From Flavobacterium nitrogenifigens (GTDB lineage: Bacteria > Bacteroidota > Bacteroidia > Flavobacteriales > Flavobacteriaceae): a stretch of 64,000 bases of DNA. The translations under genes were made by a program, and so were the position numbers. The stretch's first letter is position 1, and each line of letters begins with the position of its first letter. Below are positions 1 through 8,039 of the stretch, in pieces. The stretch covers positions 216,864 to 280,863 of the forward strand of contig NZ_QJRI01000177.1 in NCBI RefSeq assembly GCF_003254565.1, in the 5' to 3' direction. The notes beneath the pieces were generated by a model that saw only the letters and a list, made by a program, of their open reading frames with translations, was not told the origin of the DNA and searched no databases.

Positions 1-609
1 ATAAGGTTTTATTGGTGTATGTCCTTTTGGGAATTTTGCTGGAATATCGCTATCTGGAATTGCTGGTGCGATTACCACATCTTCTCCATCTTTCCAGTTT
101 GCTGGTGTTGCAACGCTATAGTTTGCTGTCAATTGTAAACTGTCGATTACACGAAGCAATTCATCAAAATTTCTTCCTGTTGAAGCTGGATAAGTCAGCG
201 TTAATTTGATTTTTTTATCTGGTCCGATAACAAAAACAGAACGAACTGTAAATTTATCACTTGCATTTGGATGAAGCATATCATATAAATTAGCTACTTT
301 TTTATCCTCATCTGCAATGATTGGGAAATTTACTTCTGTATTTTGAGTCTCGTTGATATCTTTAATCCACTCTTTGTGCGAGTCTAAACCATCTACACTC
401 AGAGCAATAACTTTAGTATTTCTTTTTTTGAATTCTGGCACATAGTTCGCCACAGTTCCCAATTCAGTTGTACAAACAGGAGTAAAATCTGCTGGATGTG
501 AAAATAAAACACCCCACGAATCTCCTAGCCATTCGTGAAAATTAACTGATCCCTGAGTGGTTTCTGCGTGAAAGTCCGGAGCTATATCACCTAATCTTAA
601 TGTTGACAT
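1..609 (-). CDS. 1-Cys peroxiredoxin (Prx6/AhpC-TSA family), 3' end cut by window edge
   Basis: Thiol peroxidase expected to reduce hydrogen peroxide and organic hydroperoxides in the cytoplasm. The frame is open for 203 codons from the ATG at 609 to the window edge with no stop. The peroxidatic cysteine is C46 in HPADFTPVCTTE, the Prx6-type active site. A C-terminal dimerisation region follows, with KFTVRSVFVIGPD and then an ATPANWKDG segment typical of Prx6 enzymes. Family members are usually about 210 residues, so only a handful are missing. No second resolving cysteine is seen. Its neighbour 300 bp upstream is unrelated. Family assignment is firm; substrate preference is not visible. Confidence 0.93.
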   Translation of the reverse strand, partial: MSTLRLGDIAPDFHAETTQGSVNFHEWLGDSWGVLFSHPADFTPVCTTELGTVANYVPEFKKRNTKVIALSVDGLDSHKEWIKDINETQNTEVNFPIIADEDKKVANLYDMLHPNASDKFTVRSVFVIGPDKKIKLTLTYPASTGRNFDELLRVIDSLQLTANYSVATPANWKDGEDVVIAPAIPDSDIPAKFPKGHTPIKPY

Positions 610-800
610 AATTTCATTTTTTTAGTTCATCTAAAATTAACTAAAAAATGCATTTAGAAAACATTCAAAAGGTAAAAAAAAGTTAAAATTCTACATTCTC
701 TATCTAGTTAGTGTTTTAATCTGATTTTAGCACATAGAAACATAGATTTTGCAATGTTTACTGAATTATTTTATAAGCCTCTTTTTCATAGTAAAAATTG

Positions 801-893
801 CTCGCAAAGTCGCAAAGACGCAAAGTTTTATAAAAAATTAAAAAAAAGAAAAACTTAAAAAGAAAAGACTTAGCGACTTGGCGTCTTTGCGAG
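801..893. repeat. Inverted repeat of CGCAAAG words in a 300-bp gap
   Basis: The arm at 801-829 carries CGCAAAG-like words, and the arm at 863-893 is their imperfect reverse complement, ending CTTTGCGAG. It begins about 20 bases after the stop codon of the minus-strand AEC transporter. The rest of the 610-913 gap shows only AT-rich sequence and no further gene. It could fold as a long 3' hairpin, perhaps a terminator; that is inference. Confidence 0.6.
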
Positions 894-913
894 ATTAAAA
901 AATAAGTAATAGA

Positions 914-1825
914 TTAAATAAAACTTACCACAAAGTACCAAATCGCAAGCGTGACAAAGGAAATCGGGATTCCGAAACCGATCATCATACTGCTTAGTTT
1001 TGGTTTTAATCCATAAGTTGAAGCAAGAATTGCGCCTGTAATCATGGGCGACATAGCAGTTTCCATAATCGTAATTTTTATAACTTCAGAATGCTGATTG
1101 AAAATAAAAACATACAGCGCAAAAATTACAAAAGGAATTAAAAGCAGTTTAAAGAAAAGTCCAAGTCGTAAAAATTTCCAATGCTGGCTCTTTCTATCAA
1201 AAGTCAATTGCAAACCAACAGAAAGCAAAGCTAAAGGTGTTACTAAACTTCCTATTTTCAGTAATACAGATTGGATATTTTCATTTAAATTATAATCGAA
1301 AATATTCATCAAGCATGCTAAAACAAACATCAAAAATGGCGGAAACGTAATGATTTTTTTGAAAATTCCTATTGCGTTTGGACTTCCCTTTGAATAAAAG
1401 GCCGCAGTAAAAACGCCAAGTGTAGAAACCACCACAAAAGTTCCAGGCTGATCTACTAAAACAGCCGTTTCTAAACCTTTCTTTCCAAACAGAGCTTCAA
1501 TAATCGGATAACCCAGAAAAGAACTATTGCTTAATCCTGCCGTCAAAATCAAACAGCCAATCAATTTATTAGACCAGCCATTTCTTCTTCCCAAAAAATG
1601 AAAAAAAATAAAAGCCAGAATATAGGTAATCCACCCTGCTCCTATTGGAAATAGCAATTCACTACTCCATTTTATTTTGGGAATATGATATAAAGTAATC
1701 GCAGGAAGACAGAAATAAATAACAATTTTATTGAGCGTCTTATAGATATGAGTAGGAAACTGTTTTACATGCTGAAGAACTAAACCCAGCGAAAGAAAGA
1801 GAAATATTAGTATAAAGTTGTTCAT
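914..1825 (-). CDS. Auxin efflux carrier (AEC) family transporter
   Basis: A 303-residue integral membrane protein with about ten hydrophobic segments and almost no soluble domain, the size and pattern of the AEC/bile-acid-arsenite-riboflavin superfamily. Bacterial members are often malonate or other carboxylate permeases, but the substrate cannot be read here. Family-like features are the N-terminal FLSLGLVLQ region, the central NSSFLGYPI segment (an asparagine-containing helix break) and a C-terminal MSPMITGAILA segment. The ATG at 1825 lies 15 bases downstream of a good TATTTTTG motif. It is divergent from the Crp/Fnr gene at 1932, which might control it; this is only suggested by position. 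Confidence 0.8.
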   Translation of the reverse strand: MNNFILIFLFLSLGLVLQHVKQFPTHIYKTLNKIVIYFCLPAITLYHIPKIKWSSELLFPIGAGWITYILAFIFFHFLGRRNGWSNKLIGCLILTAGLSNSSFLGYPIIEALFGKKGLETAVLVDQPGTFVVVSTLGVFTAAFYSKGSPNAIGIFKKIITFPPFLMFVLACLMNIFDYNLNENIQSVLLKIGSLVTPLALLSVGLQLTFDRKSQHWKFLRLGLFFKLLLIPFVIFALYVFIFNQHSEVIKITIMETAMSPMITGAILASTYGLKPKLSSMMIGFGIPISFVTLAIWYFVVSFI

Positions 1826-1840
1826 ATCATGGCGTCAAGA

Positions 1841-1848
1841 CAAAAATA
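1841..1848 (-). promoter_or_regulatory. Putative -7 element TATTTTTG for the AEC transporter
   Basis: Matches the flavobacterial -7 consensus TAnnTTTG in all fixed positions, 15 bases before the ATG. No convincing TTG at -33 was found. Confidence 0.45.
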
Positions 1849-1931
1849 GGAAATTATAAATTGATGAATTGAACAAATTATCTCCTCTCTTTGAGTTTTT
1901 TGTTACTTTTAATATGTAATTCGAAAAATCT

Positions 1932-2498
1932 ATGCAGCAAATAAGGGATAATCTTGAACTAATGACCAAACTTTCTGATGAAGACTGGAACATCTTTTCT
2001 TCTAAACTCATTCGTCAGGAATTTTCGAAGAAAACTGCTATACTTCAAACTGGCCAAATAGAAAATTATCTTTCCTTTATAGAAAAAGGAATTCTTAGAT
2101 ATTATGTTCCTTCTGAGAATAAAGACTTAACGTTTACTTTTGTATTTGATGGCGAATTTACAAGCGGATATGATTCATTTATTACCAGATTACCAGTAAA
2201 CTACACTATCGAAGCACTTTCTGACACCATACTTTGGCGCGTTTCATATAATGATCTTCAGGACATTTATGCCGAAACTAAAGTTGGCAATACTATTGGC
2301 CGATTAGCAAGCGAAGATTTATTTATTAAAAAATCAAAGAGAGAGCTCTCTTTGCTAAACGATTCTGCAGAACAGCGCTATCTTAACTTATTCACCGAGC
2401 AGCCTCACTTAATACAAAAAATTCCGCAAAAATACCTTGCCTCTTACATTGGCATTACTCCGCAAGCTTTAAGCCGAATCAGAAAACGCATTTATTAA
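1932..2498 (+). CDS. Crp/Fnr family transcriptional regulator
   Basis: A 188-residue regulator with an N-terminal cyclic-nucleotide-binding-like barrel (roughly residues 20-125) and a short C-terminal winged-helix region ending KYLASYIGITPQALSRIRKR, the form common in Bacteroidota. The barrel contains IENYLSFIEKGILRYY and FVFDGEFTSGYDSF segments typical of the family but lacks the phosphate-binding cassette of true CRP, so a cAMP ligand is unlikely. No cysteine cluster for an iron-sulphur centre is seen. The DoxX-like gene starts 57 bases after the stop, and such regulator-membrane protein pairs are frequent, so that gene is the most likely partner. The regulated target is inference. Confidence 0.88.
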   Translation: MQQIRDNLELMTKLSDEDWNIFSSKLIRQEFSKKTAILQTGQIENYLSFIEKGILRYYVPSENKDLTFTFVFDGEFTSGYDSFITRLPVNYTIEALSDTILWRVSYNDLQDIYAETKVGNTIGRLASEDLFIKKSKRELSLLNDSAEQRYLNLFTEQPHLIQKIPQKYLASYIGITPQALSRIRKRIY

Positions 2499-2555
2499 CC
2501 CAGGTTCATTGTTTTAGGCTTCTTTACTGTGCAACTTTGTACAATAAAAAAAGAT

Positions 2556-3020
2556 ATGGAAACCTTAATCGTGCTTTTTGGAGTTTTTATCGCCACACTG
2601 CTTATTATTTGGCTTACCACTAAACGGCTTGAATTAGCATTTGCTGGAAGAGTAGCCATGGCGGCTATGCTGACATTTACTGCTGTTGGGCATTTTGTTT
2701 TTGCTAAAGGAATGGCGATGATGATCTCTTTTTTGCCTTGGGCAAATGCTATTGTGTTTGCTACAGGAATCATAGAATTAATTACCGCAATTGGATTGCT
2801 GCTGCCGAAAACTAAAATCCTTACAGGAAAACTGCTGATTTTATTCTTTATCTTACTCCTACCCGCTAACATTTATGCCGCAAGCCATAATATCAATTTA
2901 CAAACTGCCGACTATACTGGTAAAGGCTTATCGTATTTATGGATCAGAATACCAATGCAACTTCTTTTTATAGCATGGGTGTATTTTTCTTCACTAGGAA
3001 TCAATCAAAAATCAAAATAG
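2556..3020 (+). CDS. DoxX-like small membrane protein
   Basis: A protein of about 154 residues with four hydrophobic helices (LIVLFGVFIATLLIIWL, the AMLTFTAVGHFVF region, an LITAIGLLLP segment, and a final helix near LLFIAWVYF), the layout of DoxX/DUF4267-like membrane proteins. The reading frame is open from a GTG at 2529, but the ATG at 2556 gives a cleaner N-terminus (METLIVLF) and was chosen. It directly follows the Crp/Fnr gene and is probably co-transcribed. The biochemical role of such DoxX proteins is poorly defined; a link to redox or membrane stress is a guess from the family name. Confidence 0.7.
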   Translation: METLIVLFGVFIATLLIIWLTTKRLELAFAGRVAMAAMLTFTAVGHFVFAKGMAMMISFLPWANAIVFATGIIELITAIGLLLPKTKILTGKLLILFFILLLPANIYAASHNINLQTADYTGKGLSYLWIRIPMQLLFIAWVYFSSLGINQKSK

Positions 3021-3118
3021 TCAATAAGGAAATTGTACGTCACTCATAATTAATGATGTGCATTTTCCTTTACTTTTATTTTATGTTTCTAATTACTTTA
3101 ATTAACTTTAAGTTAAAA

Positions 3119-3151
3119 TTGTTTTTTGCATTACAAAAAGATGTAAATTTG
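3119..3151 (+). promoter_or_regulatory. Promoter of the Rrf2 regulator gene
   Basis: A TTG at 3119-3121 and TAAATTTG at 3144-3151 are separated by 22 bases, within the spacing known for Flavobacterium promoters. The ATG is 20 bases further on. A TTACA-N6-TGTAA dyad (3131-3146) and the operator candidate at 3150-3168 overlap the promoter. Confidence 0.6.
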
Positions 3152-3168
3152 TAACATATTTTATTACA
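3150..3168 (+). promoter_or_regulatory. Putative Rrf2 operator, copy 1
   Basis: A 19-bp site with dyad TGTAA-N9-TTACA, just downstream of the -7 element and before the Rrf2 start. The same 19-mer with two substitutions lies before the next gene at 3600-3618. Autoregulation is inferred. Confidence 0.55.
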
Positions 3169-3170
3169 GT

Positions 3171-3578
3171 ATGATTTCAGGTAAATTTGCCATAACGATT
3201 CACATTCTTACTTTGCTCCATAAATTCCCAAATGATTATTTGTCATCGGAGTTTATTGCGGGAAGTATTAATCTAAATCCTGTTTTGGTTCGAAAAGAAA
3301 TTGCCAATCTAAAAGCACACCATATCGTAGAAAGTAAAGAAGGAAAAAATGGCGGTACAAAATTGGCAGTAAACGCTGCTGATCTGACTTTAAAACAAAT
3401 ATTCGAAATGACCTTTGAAACTATTGGTTTAGGTTTTGCAAAAAATCAGCCGAATCCTGATTGCCCTGTTGGGAAAAACATCAATCAGCATTTGGAAGTT
3501 TTATATAGCGAAATGAATCAAAACGTCAGCAGACAGCTGGAAGGAATTTCATTGGAAGATTTTTCGAATCAGTTTTAA
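3171..3578 (+). CDS. Rrf2 family transcriptional regulator (YwnA-like)
   Basis: A 135-residue protein with an N-terminal winged helix (FAITIHILTLL, then NPVLVRKEIANLKAHHIVES) and the Rrf2-specific GGTKLA wing motif near residue 62. A single cysteine in NPDCPVGKNIN is seen, rather than the three-cysteine cluster of IscR/NsrR, so an iron-sulphur cofactor is unlikely. Size and context resemble Bacillus YwnA, which also sits beside a NAD(P)-binding protein, YwnB. It is expected to bind DNA as a dimer and probably controls itself and the gene at 3636 through the matched sites at 3150 and 3600. Confidence 0.9.
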   Translation: MISGKFAITIHILTLLHKFPNDYLSSEFIAGSINLNPVLVRKEIANLKAHHIVESKEGKNGGTKLAVNAADLTLKQIFEMTFETIGLGFAKNQPNPDCPVGKNINQHLEVLYSEMNQNVSRQLEGISLEDFSNQF

Positions 3579-3599
3579 AACTATTTTTTTAACCTAAAC

Positions 3600-3618
3600 T
3601 GTAACATTTTTTATTACT
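3600..3618 (+). promoter_or_regulatory. Putative Rrf2 operator, copy 2
   Basis: It matches the site at 3150-3168 in 17 of 19 positions, keeps TGTAA on the left and TTAC on the right, and sits 17 bases before the oxidoreductase ATG. It is the likely control point for that gene. Confidence 0.55.
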
Positions 3619-3635
3619 AAATAAATTTATATATT

Positions 3636-4277
3636 ATGAAAATCGCACTTATCGGAGCTACAGGATTTGTTGGCTCAGCAATTTTAAATGAATTAGCAGA
3701 CAGAAAACATGAAATTACTGCTATTGCAAGGACTCCAAAAGACACAGCAAACGCAACTTGGGTTGCTGCAGATATTTTTAATGTTGATGCTTTGGCAGAA
3801 ATCTTAAAAGGTCACGATGCTGTTGTCAATGCTTACAACCCAGGATGGACTAATCCTAATATTTACGATGACTTTTTAGCAGGTTCAAAAGCTATTCAGG
3901 AAGCGGTTAAAAAATCAGGCGTTAAACGTTTCATCACAATTGGTGGAGCTGGAAGTTTATATGTTGCGCCAGATTTACAAGCGGTTGATACTCCAGATTT
4001 TCCAAAAGAGATCTTCCCTGGAGCTAATGCAGCAAGACATTATTTAAATATTATTAAAGAAGAAAAAGATTTAGACTGGGCTTTCTTTAGTCCTGCTTTC
4101 GAAATGCACGCTGGAACTAAAACAGGAAGAACTGGAAAATACCGTTTAGGCTTAGAAAATCCTGTTTTCAATGACGAACAGAGAAGTATTTTGTCTGTAG
4201 AAGATTTAGCGGTTGTAATTGCTGATGAAGTGGAAACTCCAAAACATCATCAAGTTAGATTTACAGCGGGTTATTAA
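3636..4277 (+). CDS. NAD(P)-dependent oxidoreductase, NmrA/YwnB-like atypical SDR
   Basis: A 213-residue protein with an N-terminal Rossmann motif GATGFVGSAIL (residues 7-17), a DAVVNAY segment and the GVKRFITIGGAGSLYV strand-and-loop typical of NAD(P)H-binding NmrA-like proteins. The classical YxxxK catalytic pair of SDR enzymes is not obvious, as expected for this subgroup; members act as NAD(P)H-dependent reductases or redox sensors. The gene follows its Rrf2 regulator by 57 bases and carries a copy of the probable operator upstream, suggesting induction by an electrophile or redox signal (inference). Confidence 0.85.
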   Translation: MKIALIGATGFVGSAILNELADRKHEITAIARTPKDTANATWVAADIFNVDALAEILKGHDAVVNAYNPGWTNPNIYDDFLAGSKAIQEAVKKSGVKRFITIGGAGSLYVAPDLQAVDTPDFPKEIFPGANAARHYLNIIKEEKDLDWAFFSPAFEMHAGTKTGRTGKYRLGLENPVFNDEQRSILSVEDLAVVIADEVETPKHHQVRFTAGY

Positions 4278-4286
4278 TTTTTTTTC

Positions 4287-4396
4287 AGCCACGAATTCAC
4301 GAATTTTCTTTTTAAAATCTTTACCTAATATTATTCGAATTAATTCGAAAAAATAATCTCAAAGATTTTAAAAAGAAAATTCGTGAATTCGTGGCT
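4287..4396. repeat. 36-bp perfect inverted repeat after the oxidoreductase gene
   Basis: Arms at 4287-4322 and 4361-4396 are exact reverse complements over 36 bases and are built from AATTCGTG-like words. The loop holds its own 16-bp palindrome at 4334-4349. It begins 10 bases after a stop codon. A very strong hairpin would form in RNA, and a termination or RNA-stability role is possible. Confidence 0.85.
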
Positions 4397-4505
4397 AACT
4401 TTTTTTACTCCTTTTGAGAATAACAAATTCATGTAAATTAGTGATGAACTAACTTTTTGAAACTGTTTTTGTTTTCTGTACTTTTACATTTCTAAAAAGT
4501 GCGTT

Positions 4506-5600
4506 TTGTCAAATTCTAATAAACAAACTGGTAGTATATCTGAAAAAGCTGGAATTTCATCTCCTGAAATCACCAATATTTCGGCTATCAATCAAATTAA
4601 AAGCAAACGCAGACAACAACCAACTTCTCAAGAATTAATTGATGGTATTTTAGAAGGAAACAGAACTTCTCTTAGCCGTGCCATTACTTTAATTGAAAGC
4701 ACCAATCCAGACCATTTTGATAAAGCTGGCGAAGTGATTCAAGGCTGTTTAGCTCATGCTAATAAATCAGTTCGTATTGGAATTACAGGTGTTCCCGGCG
4801 TTGGAAAAAGCACTTTTATTGAAGCTTTTGGAAAACATCTGACACAATTAGGAAAAAAAGTAGCAGTTTTGGCAGTCGATCCAAGCAGTTCGCTTTCGCA
4901 TGGAAGTATTCTCGGTGACAAAACCCGAATGGAAGAATTGGTCAAAGATGAAAACGCTTTTATTCGTCCAAGTGCTTCTGGAGAAACGTTAGGCGGTGTG
5001 GCTCGAAAAACTCGAGAAACTATTATTCTTTGTGAAGCGGCAGGTTTTGATACTATTATAATCGAAACAGTTGGTGTTGGCCAAAGTGAAACCGCTGTTC
5101 ACAGCATGGTCGATTTCTTTTTGCTTTTAAAGATTTCTGGCGCTGGCGACGAACTTCAAGGCATTAAACGCGGTATTATGGAAATGGCAGATGCCATTGT
5201 CATTAACAAAGCCGACGGAGATAATATAAAAAAAGCAAATCAGGCGAAATTGGAGTTTAATCGCGCTTTGCATTTATTTCCTCCAAAAAAATCAAACTGG
5301 CAACCTAAAGTAACTACTTGCAGTTCGCTTACAAAAGATGGCATTGCGGAAGTTTGGAATACTATTTCTGATTATTTTGAAATGACTAAAGAAACGGGAT
5401 TTTTCCAAGAAAAAAGAAATGAGCAAAATCATTTCTGGATGATGGAAACCATCAACGAACAATTGAAACAAAACTTCTATAATCAGCCTGAAATCATTTC
5501 GCTTTTAGAAGAAAACAAAAAAGCAGTGCAAAACAATGAGATTTCATCTTTTGCAGCTGCTTCTAGTTTATTAAAATTATATTTTGAAAAAAGATTCTAA
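4506..5600 (+). CDS. meaB: Methylmalonyl-CoA mutase-associated GTPase MeaB
   Basis: A G3E-family P-loop GTPase that loads and protects the adenosylcobalamin cofactor of methylmalonyl-CoA mutase. It shows GVPGVGKST (Walker A, about residues 95-103), AVDPSSSLSHGSILGDKTRM (G2/base-II region), ETVGVGQSE (switch) and NKAD (guanine specificity). At 364 residues it is slightly longer than usual, with a variable N-terminus of about 40 residues. The only initiation codon found near the expected start is TTG at 4506; no in-frame ATG occurs before conserved sequence. Its client genes mutA and mutB lie about 44 kb away (49500-53226), so it is not in their operon. Confidence 0.95.
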   Translation: MSNSNKQTGSISEKAGISSPEITNISAINQIKSKRRQQPTSQELIDGILEGNRTSLSRAITLIESTNPDHFDKAGEVIQGCLAHANKSVRIGITGVPGVGKSTFIEAFGKHLTQLGKKVAVLAVDPSSSLSHGSILGDKTRMEELVKDENAFIRPSASGETLGGVARKTRETIILCEAAGFDTIIIETVGVGQSETAVHSMVDFFLLLKISGAGDELQGIKRGIMEMADAIVINKADGDNIKKANQAKLEFNRALHLFPPKKSNWQPKVTTCSSLTKDGIAEVWNTISDYFEMTKETGFFQEKRNEQNHFWMMETINEQLKQNFYNQPEIISLLEENKKAVQNNEISSFAAASSLLKLYFEKRF

Positions 5601-5717
5601 GACACTAAGCTTCTAAGTTACAAAGGTTTCTTGTCAGTTCAAGCAGAGTCGATAACATTTCGACTTCGCTCAATGTGACAAAACTTAGAAGCTTAGCAAC
5701 TTAGTACCTTAGCATCT
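5591..5717. repeat. Nested inverted repeats between convergent genes
   Basis: The outer arms include an exact 15-base pair of AACTTAGAAGCTTAG (5682-5696) with its complement (5605-5619), extended by further CTTAG words. Nested inside is a second imperfect pair at 5631-5652 and 5660-5682 that begins TTGTCA and ends TGACAA. It lies between the stops of meaB and the sulfatase, so it could act as a bidirectional terminator. Confidence 0.7.
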
Positions 5718-7655
5718 TTATTTCTTAGGCCTAAGCTTATATTTATTTTCTTTATACAAATTCCCAGCTGTAATCACGTGCGCTAAAGCATCTTTAGCTA
5801 AATCTTCGTTCAGCTTTACAGGAACTAACGTTGTATCATTTTTGATTTCAAATTGCAACGGTTTCAAATTTGGCTGCATGATTACAACCTGATTTTCGAC
5901 TCTAAATGCGTTGATATCATTAAACTGCATAATAGATCTTCCTTGTACTTTTGTATCCAATTTGCTTAAATTTCTACCTACCATAGGCGTTTCAAAAGGA
6001 ATTCCTAAGTAGCTTAACAATGTCGGCGGAATATCAATCTGACTTGCCAATCTGTCATAAACAGCTCCTTTTGGAACTCCAGGTCCCATGATAAATGCTG
6101 GAATATGGAATTTATTAATTGGAACTAAATTTTTACCGTACGTTCTGGTATTGTGATCAGCAATTACAATAAAAATCGTGTTTTTAAAATAAGGTTCTTT
6201 TTTAGCCATTTCAAAGAATTTCCCAATAGAAAAATCAGCATATTTCATGGCATTATTTACTGTATTAGGCTTTTTATCATAAGGCTTAATTCTTCCTGCT
6301 GGATATTCAAAAGGCTCATGATTTGAAGTTGAGAACATTAAAGAGAAGAATGGCTTATCTCCTTTTGATTTGAAATATTGATTGGCTTTAGTAACTAAAT
6401 CTTCATCAGAATATCCCCAAGTTCCTTTGAAAGCATATTTATTTCCGTCTGATTCAAAATCGGATTGATCCACGATGTCTGTAAAACCATTTCCGTTGAA
6501 AAACGAAGCCATATTATCAAAATTCGCCATTCCGCCATAAATGAAACTTGTATCGTAACCTTTCTGTTTTAACGCATCTGCTAATGTAAAAAATCCTTGT
6601 TGTGAATTTCCAAGCTTCACTACACTTTCTGATGGCGAAGGCAAAAATCCAGTTACAACTGCTTCAATTCCGCGGACGCTTCTAGTTCCTGTGCAATATA
6701 AATTGGTAAACAACAATCCTCCTTTAGACAATTTATCAAATTCTGGTGTTAATGGTTTTCCTCCTAAAATTCCAACATATTCTGCACCTAAACTTTCTTG
6801 TAGAAATATCACCAAATTGTATGGCTTTTTCATAACAGAATCTGGTTGCTGCACATGTAAAAACGGAATATCCTTATCGGTAAAATCACTTGGACCAGCG
6901 ATCATGTATTTTTTTACACGAGCAATAGCTTCGGCCTCATCCATTTTACCATACATTTTGGTATTTCCTTCATTTTTGATTGAATACGCAGCAAAAGCAA
7001 CGGTATAAAATGAATTTAACCCTAAAGTATTTGTAAGCTGATCTGTTGAGAAAACAGCATTACTAGCATTAATTGGACGTTTTGAAGTAAGACTTGAACG
7101 TGCTCCGAAAAACAATAAAAAAGCCACTAATGGGAATACCATTAATTTGAATTTATATTCTGTACTTGTAGTATAAAATAATTGTTTTCCTTTTTTGAAA
7201 GCAAAATAAATTACAACTCCCAAAATTAGAAAAGTCACAATGATTGAAGTCAAATAACTTTTTAAAAGCATTCCAACCACTTCTTTTGGATAAATAAGAT
7301 AGTCTAAGAAAATCTTATTCGGACGTGTATCGTATTGTTTTACAAAATCTGGAGAAGCTAATTCTACAAAAAGAATTAAAAACAGAAATAGAAAACTATA
7401 AATTACCAGAAATTTATTGGTGAATTTTATCCATTTACTTGGCAGGAAAGTAATTAGAACTGCTGGCAAAAATGATAAATAACATAGTAAAATTAAATCC
7501 ATTCGTAATCCGATTGGAAAAATATACCAGAAATCTGGCGTCTGCACTACTCTTTCTTTAAAAAGAAAAAATAAAAAGATTCGGCTTAAAGTGGTAATCA
7601 ATAACCCGATCAATATAAAACTGAAAATAGGTTTTAAGAAACGTAAATTTTTCAT
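5718..7655 (-). CDS. LTA synthase-like sulfatase family protein (membrane phosphoglycerol/phosphoethanolamine transferase type)
   Basis: A 645-residue protein with about five N-terminal membrane segments (residues 1-175) and an extracytoplasmic alkaline-phosphatase-fold domain. Landmarks are FLQESLGAEYVG (metal-site glutamate region), the nucleophile region CTGTRSVRG near residue 322, SNHEPFEYP near 445 and the metal-binding IVIADHNTRTYG near 500. This is the architecture of LtaS/OpgB-like transferases. Flavobacteria do not make lipoteichoic acid, so transfer of a head group to a periplasmic glycan or lipid is the more likely job (inference). It is convergent with meaB and probably transcribed alone. 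Confidence 0.85.
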   Translation of the reverse strand: MKNLRFLKPIFSFILIGLLITTLSRIFLFFLFKERVVQTPDFWYIFPIGLRMDLILLCYLSFLPAVLITFLPSKWIKFTNKFLVIYSFLFLFLILFVELASPDFVKQYDTRPNKIFLDYLIYPKEVVGMLLKSYLTSIIVTFLILGVVIYFAFKKGKQLFYTTSTEYKFKLMVFPLVAFLLFFGARSSLTSKRPINASNAVFSTDQLTNTLGLNSFYTVAFAAYSIKNEGNTKMYGKMDEAEAIARVKKYMIAGPSDFTDKDIPFLHVQQPDSVMKKPYNLVIFLQESLGAEYVGILGGKPLTPEFDKLSKGGLLFTNLYCTGTRSVRGIEAVVTGFLPSPSESVVKLGNSQQGFFTLADALKQKGYDTSFIYGGMANFDNMASFFNGNGFTDIVDQSDFESDGNKYAFKGTWGYSDEDLVTKANQYFKSKGDKPFFSLMFSTSNHEPFEYPAGRIKPYDKKPNTVNNAMKYADFSIGKFFEMAKKEPYFKNTIFIVIADHNTRTYGKNLVPINKFHIPAFIMGPGVPKGAVYDRLASQIDIPPTLLSYLGIPFETPMVGRNLSKLDTKVQGRSIMQFNDINAFRVENQVVIMQPNLKPLQFEIKNDTTLVPVKLNEDLAKDALAHVITAGNLYKENKYKLRPKK

Positions 7656-7692
7656 TAAAAATAGTATAAGAACGTGAGATTAGAAAAACAAA

Positions 7693-7920
7693 TTACTCTT
7701 CGTAACGGTTGATTTCTCTGTCATAAAACTCATTAGCTTTTTCAATTAAACTTTCCATTTCGGCGTTTAATTCAGCTTCATCAAGATCTTCTGGTTCTTC
7801 TAGAAACTCAACCTCATCATCTTTCAAATTGATAATAAATCTTGGGTAATCTAGGTGAATGATAAAAATATCGTCTGGAAAATCGGTGTTATCTCCAAGT
7901 AAAAATTTAGGTAATTCCAT
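7693..7920 (-). CDS. Conserved small acidic protein of unknown function
   Basis: I do not recognise a characterised family. The 75-residue product is strongly acidic (EEPEDLDEAELNAEMES), with an N-terminal half predicted to form beta strands (DIFIIHLDYPRFIINL) and a C-terminal helix. There is no signal peptide or membrane segment. It lies 37 bases upstream of the sulfatase ATG on the same strand and may share its transcript. Its length and the clean ATG at 7920 support a real gene. Confidence 0.6.
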   Translation of the reverse strand: MELPKFLLGDNTDFPDDIFIIHLDYPRFIINLKDDEVEFLEEPEDLDEAELNAEMESLIEKANEFYDREINRYEE

Positions 7921-7949
7921 ATCTATTTATTTTTTTAATGGTTATTTTT

Positions 7950-7998
7950 TAGCCACTCCCGATAGCTATCGGGATAAAAGATTAAAAGGATTTCTCCT
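7950..7998 (+). repeat. CCCGATAGCTATCGGG palindromic element, copy 1 (partial)
   Basis: The perfect 16-bp palindrome occupies 7958-7973, with conserved left flank AGCCACT and right flank GATTAAAAGGATT. The same flanks occur at 40605 in this orientation, and at 12190 and 12369 inverted. It lies downstream of the MATE gene. Confidence 0.8.
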
Positions 7999-8039
7999 GG
8001 TTTTATATAATCTTCGGTTTATTTTTTATTCAAATTTAA

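Noticed and set aside
1891..1911. Promoter-like TTG and TACTTTTA before the Crp/Fnr gene
   Set aside because: Only 10 bases apart and the -7 word lacks the final G.
2495..2872. 125-codon minus-strand frame over the DoxX-like gene
   Set aside because: Overlaps a better supported plus-strand membrane protein and has no start or domain of its own.
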